Source of the DNA: Cryomorpha ignava
GTDB taxonomy: Bacteria; Bacteroidota; Bacteroidia; Flavobacteriales_D; Cryomorphaceae
Assembly (NCBI RefSeq): GCF_010686655.1
Contig: NZ_JAAGVY010000045.1
Location: forward strand, 1-37,911
Length of the DNA stretch: 37,911 bases
Direction of reading: 5' to 3'
In this document: in pieces, positions 34,031 through 37,911 of the stretch
Numbering within the stretch: position 1 is the stretch's first letter
How the letters are laid out: the number at the start of each line of letters is the position of its first letter
Program-made: the position numbers and the translations under genes
Notes under the pieces: model-generated
Told to the model about the DNA's origin: nothing
What the model saw: the letters and a program-made list of their open reading frames with translations, nothing else
Database searches by the model: none

Positions 34031-34063
34031 TTTTAGCGTTGGCATTGTTTCTGTAATTCTTTG

Positions 34064-35770
34064 TTAGTTTAATTTTGGTGTGCTTGAATCTGGTTTTATG
34101 TTTGGTTCATCAAACTTCATAATGATTGGCATTGGAAAATCTACTCCTGTTAAGATGGCTTCTCCTTCTCCAAGAATTGGTAAAAAGTCTAAGGTGTTTT
34201 TGTTTGCCGTACTACAAGCATTACTAACTGCTTCTTTGTCAAAATGATTAATTAATCGGTGTGCTATAAATGTACCCATTTGACTAAGTGTACCTTGCGG
34301 AATATCTCTTGGCATTTGTGTCGCTATGCAAAGGAATAAACCGTGCTTTCTACATTCCTTTGCGATAGAGTCAAAAGCATCCAAAGGTTTGCTGTCGAAA
34401 TATTCGTCTTTAATGGATTTGTTTAGAAATTGATGGGCTTCATCAATAAAGATTACCACAGGAGATTCTTTGAATGAACCATTTCTTGCTTTTGATAAAA
34501 GGAATTTTCCAATTGCATTTACTAATGTTTCTCTTACCTGAAAATCATACTTCACGTTTTCTAAGTTTAAACGTAATAGATTTGTTTCGGTGTTTTCGAT
34601 AGAAATAAATTGATTAACTACATCAGTTAAATCATTTTCTGTCTTTTCTTGTTGAAAACCAAATATTTGGTTTAATTCTGGTGTATTAGCAAGATTGGTA
34701 ACTCTTGATATCAAACTCACACAATATGAAACATCATTTGGTGCCACACCTCCCCAAACTGTTCCATTGTCATAAACGCATTCAGCACTTAATTGATGAG
34801 ATAATTTCATAAAATCAAAATCTGCCATTCCATTTTCAATGGCTTGTATTTTTCGGTAATAAAAAACGTCATAAGGCTTCTTAGGTTTTCCGTTCTTTTT
34901 CAATAAGCCATCTTCAATCGGAATTACTTCTCCATTATGCTCAATTTGAGTTACTTCTCCCGCAAGTCTAACCATTTTCAATGACCTTATAGCTTCCATC
35001 AACTTAGGCGTTTGGGTTCTCGGTGAAGGTTTTAACAAGAAAAATAAATCGTCTATTGTAAGTTGAGAGTAATGGAATATGTTTTCCCCATTACCAATAT
35101 CAACAGTTTTTATCTTATCAAAGCTTCCACTATACTCACCAGTCGCATCAATCAAAATAGCTTTGTTTCCAGTTGCAATTAAAGATTCTACTAATTTACT
35201 TACAGTATAACTTTTTCCACCGCCTGTAGTTCCAACAATAGCACAATGACGTCCGAAAATAGATTGTAAATTTATTTTGACTTTTGTGTCAGGGCTTGAA
35301 ACTAAACTTCCTATTGCAATAGTGTTTGCAAGTTCGCCACTTCTCACCCCAAATCTTGACATATATTCTTGAACCAATTCTCCGGAACTTACAAAAACCT
35401 TTGCTCCAATGTTTGGGTAGGCTGTTAATCCTTTTTTGACATCAAAAGGATTGTATAAGTCAAAAGATAAAAGAATTTCAATTTTTCCTGTTGGATGAAA
35501 ATCACTTGTTTGAAATGCTTTTTCATTCAAAGAAAGTCGTTCAGATTCAGGCAATGCCAACTCCGTAATTCTACCTAAAAAACCATACTTATCGCCTTCA
35601 ATAACCACAAAGCTACCCACCAATCCACCGTTAAACTCTTTGCCAAAATGCGTAAACCCATTCAATAATACCGAAGATGGAAAATGAACTTTCACAAATT
35701 GCGGTAGCACCTGATTGATATAACCAAGAAAATATTCGTGCTTGAATGGATTTATCTTTTGGTTACTCAT
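34064..35770 (-). CDS. HerA-family ATPase of a SIR2-HerA defence pair
   Basis: A 568-residue hexameric-type HerA/FtsK-related ATPase. An N-terminal HAS-barrel-like region (GGLVGSFVVIEGDKYGFLGRI) is followed by Walker A GTTGGGKSYTV (about 175-185) and Walker B VVIFIDEAHQF (about 437-447), with the DUF87-type conserved CRKHGLFLCIATQMPRDIP and GTFIAHRLINHFDKEAV near the end. Its partner SIR2 gene overlaps it by 8 bases. In known SIR2-HerA systems, the two proteins form a large complex that degrades NAD+ and processes DNA upon phage infection; I infer the same here. No separate promoter is visible. An inverted repeat lies directly downstream. Confidence 0.85.
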   Translation of the reverse strand: MSNQKINPFKHEYFLGYINQVLPQFVKVHFPSSVLLNGFTHFGKEFNGGLVGSFVVIEGDKYGFLGRITELALPESERLSLNEKAFQTSDFHPTGKIEILLSFDLYNPFDVKKGLTAYPNIGAKVFVSSGELVQEYMSRFGVRSGELANTIAIGSLVSSPDTKVKINLQSIFGRHCAIVGTTGGGKSYTVSKLVESLIATGNKAILIDATGEYSGSFDKIKTVDIGNGENIFHYSQLTIDDLFFLLKPSPRTQTPKLMEAIRSLKMVRLAGEVTQIEHNGEVIPIEDGLLKKNGKPKKPYDVFYYRKIQAIENGMADFDFMKLSHQLSAECVYDNGTVWGGVAPNDVSYCVSLISRVTNLANTPELNQIFGFQQEKTENDLTDVVNQFISIENTETNLLRLNLENVKYDFQVRETLVNAIGKFLLSKARNGSFKESPVVIFIDEAHQFLNKSIKDEYFDSKPLDAFDSIAKECRKHGLFLCIATQMPRDIPQGTLSQMGTFIAHRLINHFDKEAVSNACSTANKNTLDFLPILGEGEAILTGVDFPMPIIMKFDEPNIKPDSSTPKLN

Positions 35771-37034
35771 TTTTCAAATTTATTGTTACTTGTTGGGTGT
35801 TTTCATAGGTTTTTATCTCTGGGAAGTAATTGGCAAAATTTGTAAATGTTTCTGAAACCATTAATATTCTTTCGGTTTTAAAAGCATACTCTTTGATAGT
35901 TTTTAGTGATTTTGAAGTGTTAGGATTATCAAAACCTGGGTCGATAATAGCTAATCTAAAACCAGGGTTTTGATTTAACGCTTCTTCAATGGCTGCATTA
36001 ATGTGCTTGTCATTAAAACTGTAACCTATGCAAACCAATAAAGTGTCATTATTTAATCTTAGATTTCTTTGAAAGCGTGCCATCATTTCAAAAAATGGCT
36101 GTTCATAAGAATCTTCATATTTCGCTTCTCTAGGATAAACCATTAAAGCTTTTTTAGGTTTTTCATTAATTACTACATTGCCAGTTTCTTCAATTCTTTC
36201 CCAATTAATGGAGCCGTGTAATTTATGTAAATGAAAAACACGCTGTACGAAATTATCCTCCTCTTTTAGTTTGCTTCCTTCTCTTTGTACAATATCATAA
36301 TCAAAATATCTACCGCTAAATGTCCTTGGAAACGTATAAGAAAAACCATCAATAACAATAGCGTTTACTGCTGTTGCTGCATCTTCAAAAAGTAGGTCAT
36401 AATTTAAAGTAAATACTTTAATTCTAGGACTTGTTTGTTTGCGTTGCAATATCTTTTCAAGCAATACTTTGTGTGGAAATGCGTCATTTGGTGGCGTTGG
36501 AATAGTGCATTTCAATTGTATAAGTTTAAAAAGCAAATCCTTTAATTCTGATAGTTTTTTCTTCCCATCTTTAAAAACAATATCTTTATCCTCTGAAAAT
36601 TTAATAAAGCCTTCTACTTGACTCAATAAGGCTTCAATATCCTTTTTGTCGGTTTTCTCTTTAGGAAATTTTACAGCCTCAATAATATTGCTTAAACCAT
36701 CAACTTCTTCTGTTTTAAATTCTTTTACCGCTTCATCCCATAATTGAGCCATTGAAAGCCCTTTTACGTCCATAGACGAACCAGCACCAGTAAGAATTAT
36801 CAAGTTTTTGAATGGTTTTTGAAAAAACTCATTATACGCTTTTCGCTTTTCTTTATTGGCAAGTTCCACCGTTGGAATTATCTCTTTTCCTTCCGAATCC
36901 TTCTTATTAAATGGGCGAATATCAGAAAGACTTACAAGCTTCCCTTTATCAAATTCAGCATCCTTAACCTCAAGTGTTTTAGATTGTCCATTAATTAAAA
37001 CGTGTGTCCAGTTTTCTTTTATTTCTTCTACCAT
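35763..37034 (-). CDS. SIR2-family NADase of a SIR2-HerA defence pair
   Basis: A 423-residue protein with the SIR2 Rossmann core. The NAD-binding motif is GAGSSMD (from about residue 82), the asparagine-aspartate motif is TLNYDLLFE (about 207), the catalytic histidine is in HKLHGSINW (about 269-277) and the late motif is CIGYSFND (about 332-339). Defence SIR2 domains hydrolyse NAD+ to stop growth of infected cells. A charged helical insert lies between about residues 115 and 175. The start is 2 bases after the mod stop codon and the end overlaps herA by 8 bases, so mod, SIR2 and herA look like one operon. The N-terminal 75 residues are outside the core and may be a partner-binding region. Confidence 0.87.
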   Translation of the reverse strand: MVEEIKENWTHVLINGQSKTLEVKDAEFDKGKLVSLSDIRPFNKKDSEGKEIIPTVELANKEKRKAYNEFFQKPFKNLIILTGAGSSMDVKGLSMAQLWDEAVKEFKTEEVDGLSNIIEAVKFPKEKTDKKDIEALLSQVEGFIKFSEDKDIVFKDGKKKLSELKDLLFKLIQLKCTIPTPPNDAFPHKVLLEKILQRKQTSPRIKVFTLNYDLLFEDAATAVNAIVIDGFSYTFPRTFSGRYFDYDIVQREGSKLKEEDNFVQRVFHLHKLHGSINWERIEETGNVVINEKPKKALMVYPREAKYEDSYEQPFFEMMARFQRNLRLNNDTLLVCIGYSFNDKHINAAIEEALNQNPGFRLAIIDPGFDNPNTSKSLKTIKEYAFKTERILMVSETFTNFANYFPEIKTYENTQQVTINLKNE

Positions 37035-37036
37035 AT

Positions 37037-37810
37037 CTAAAAAGCTTTAAACTTATCTCCCATAGCGTGTTTTAAATTCCATTTCTTGGTGGTGTCTAAG
37101 GCACGTTCGAGAACAATTAACTTCTGGTCTGTATGTGTTTTAAAATGCTCTATGGTTTCATCTGCAATAATTACATCTAAGCAGATTAGCGTTTCTTTAT
37201 CACCATCTGTGGCAAATAGAATTTCATTTTTCTTAAATTCCTCTTGTTTAATTAGGGTGTAATTGAGTTTGAAACCGTTTTTGATTAGTATTTCGGTTAT
37301 CAATTCCTCTTTATTGAAAGCAGAAACCAATTGTGCTTCTTTTTCTTTGATATACTTTTTAAGCAAATCAATATTTTCTTGTTCTGTTTTTTCAGGGTCT
37401 GGGGCGTATTCTACTCTTGGAAAGTTTGATTTTTGAAGTTTGAATACCTTGAAACCTAAACCTTTTAATTGCTCTTGCTCACTTTCTTCTTTTTTAAACA
37501 AGTCAGGTGTAGCTTCCTTTTTTTCTTTGATGATTTTTTCTACTACTCTTTTGTTACGCTCAATAGTGATGTCACTTATTTTTTTGTACCCTGCTTTGTA
37601 AGCTTCACTTTTTTCGTCTGTTTGTTCGGGTAATTGTACTAAAACATATTTTCTATTTCCACCATCTGCTTCATTCAGTTCGGTTACGGCTTGCCCTGTT
37701 GTTCCCGAGCCACCAAAAAAATCTAATATCAAAAAGTCTTTAAAATCTTGTTCATTAAAAAACAGATTTACAACCATTTTAATCGTATCCACCCGACCAT
37801 CCCATATTGC
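37037..37810 (-). pseudogene. C-terminal part of a type III Mod methyltransferase, interrupted
   Basis: The frame is open from just after a TAG at 37811-37813 to the stop at 37037. It contains the AdoMet-binding motif ILDFFGGSGTTGQAV, then NRKYVLVQLPEQ and RNKRVVEKI, and a C-terminal domain typical of type III Mod proteins. In this beta-class enzyme the catalytic DPPY motif comes before the AdoMet motif, so it lies in the missing part. The first alternative start is a GTG at 37792. The break coincides with the edge of a putative IS66-type element; the rest of the gene may lie beyond it outside the window. As seen, it cannot methylate DNA on its own. Confidence 0.8.
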
Positions 37811-37911
37811 CTAATTCCCACCCCCGCCTGATCTTTGTCGAAAATAATTTTGATGAAGTTACAAGAAAAAATGTTTGCTCTGGTTCAAGCCTGGCAAGAG
37901 AGCGGAATGGT
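37811..37911 (+). mobile_element. Left end of a putative IS66-family element (partial)
   Basis: The mod reading frame is lost at about 37811, and a plus-strand frame that resembles an IS66 TnpA-type accessory protein begins 42 bases further on. The terminal inverted repeat and target duplication cannot be fixed because the other end is outside the window. Confidence 0.5.
37853..37911 (+). CDS. IS66-type accessory protein TnpA, N-terminus only
   Basis: An ATG at 37853 opens a frame that runs off the window after 19 codons: MKLQEKMFALVQAWQESGM. The pattern F.LV..W..SG is the usual start of the IS66 TnpA-like helix-turn-helix protein, which precedes TnpB and the transposase. Only the first residues are available, so the assignment rests on that pattern and on the disrupted neighbour. 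Confidence 0.5.
   Translation, partial: MKLQEKMFALVQAWQESGM

Larger units (their letters stand above)
33737..34063. other. Intergenic region with three inverted repeats, no gene
   Basis: No gene is seen in 327 bases. Three inverted-repeat elements lie in a row: 33739-33810, one at about 33850-33905 (ATTTTGGTTTGG paired with the region TTACCACCAAAAC), and 33964-34030. The first two share a diverged block (GGTAAA.TGAAAG in the coding direction), as if one element had been duplicated or as if a gene between them had been lost. Confidence 0.6.

Noticed and set aside
15701-34050. A true classical integron
   Set aside because: No IntI or attI is present and most boundary motifs deviate from GTTRRRY, so I report only a cassette-like array.
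37037-37792. Complete type III restriction-modification system
   Set aside because: Only the C-terminal part of Mod is present, without the DPPY motif, and no Res gene lies in the window.
1-37911. tRNA, rRNA or riboswitch genes
   Set aside because: By eye I found no T-loop plus acceptor-stem combination, rRNA block or known riboswitch core; a covariance search was not possible.

Overview
The window looks like a chromosomal piece of a Bacteroidota genome, most likely Flavobacteriia. It is AT-rich. Two secreted proteins end in type IX secretion (T9SS) sorting domains, lipoproteins carry short Bacteroidota-style signal peptides, start codons follow A-rich leaders, and outer-membrane-type proteins are common. 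Almost every gene lies on the minus strand. Only partial reading frames at the two edges are on the plus strand. The dominant theme is an accessory region rich in defence genes, decayed genes and small repeats.

Layout, left to right. At 0.4-3.6 kb are a secreted beta-propeller protein with a T9SS domain, a remnant of a NERD-domain gene and an unknown lipoprotein. At 3.6-10.1 kb is a type I restriction-modification operon, transcribed hsdM, rhuM-like, hsdS, GxxExxY gene, hsdR. All three hsd genes carry in-frame copies of a small palindromic repeat, and the rhuM-like gene is bracketed by a duplicated gene junction. At 10.3-11.5 kb is an Apea-like HEPN protein. At 11.6-13.4 kb is a patch of broken genes: a secreted protein with a nonsense codon, a membrane-protein remnant, and a PIN-toxin pseudogene beside an intact antitoxin-like gene. 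At 13.9-18.7 kb are an SLC13-type anion transporter, a DUF2071 protein, and the selD-mnmH pair for 2-selenouridine in tRNA. At 18.8-23.6 kb are a group II intron 3' fragment (domains V and VI, with an extra 33 nt in domain V), a possible 32-residue membrane peptide, and a 1428-residue Avs-like STAND NTPase with a predicted N-terminal nuclease. At 23.7-33.7 kb are an M3 peptidase, an outer-membrane-type protein, a truncated GNAT toxin-like gene, a CPBP protease, a second T9SS protein, a frameshifted PQQ-propeller gene, an S41 peptidase and a TspO/MBR protein. At 34-37.9 kb are HerA and SIR2 (a SIR2-HerA defence pair), preceded by the C-terminal part of a type III Mod methyltransferase that is cut off by what looks like an IS66-family element running off the right edge.

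The least expected structure is in the spacers between about 15.7 and 34 kb. After many stop codons there is an imperfect inverted repeat of roughly 50-130 nt, and the next gene begins just after a GTTR-type motif. In two cases the motif upstream of a gene is the exact reverse complement of the one downstream: 10 bp around the Avs-like gene and 9 bp around the TspO gene. This is the architecture of integron gene cassettes (gene plus attC), although no integrase is in the window and the motifs match the classical consensus only loosely. The group II intron remnant sits among these sites; class C introns are known to target attC hairpins. I treat this as the best candidate for an under-described mobile cassette system. 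The second is the organisation Mod-SIR2-HerA, with SIR2-HerA sitting where a type III Res would normally be.
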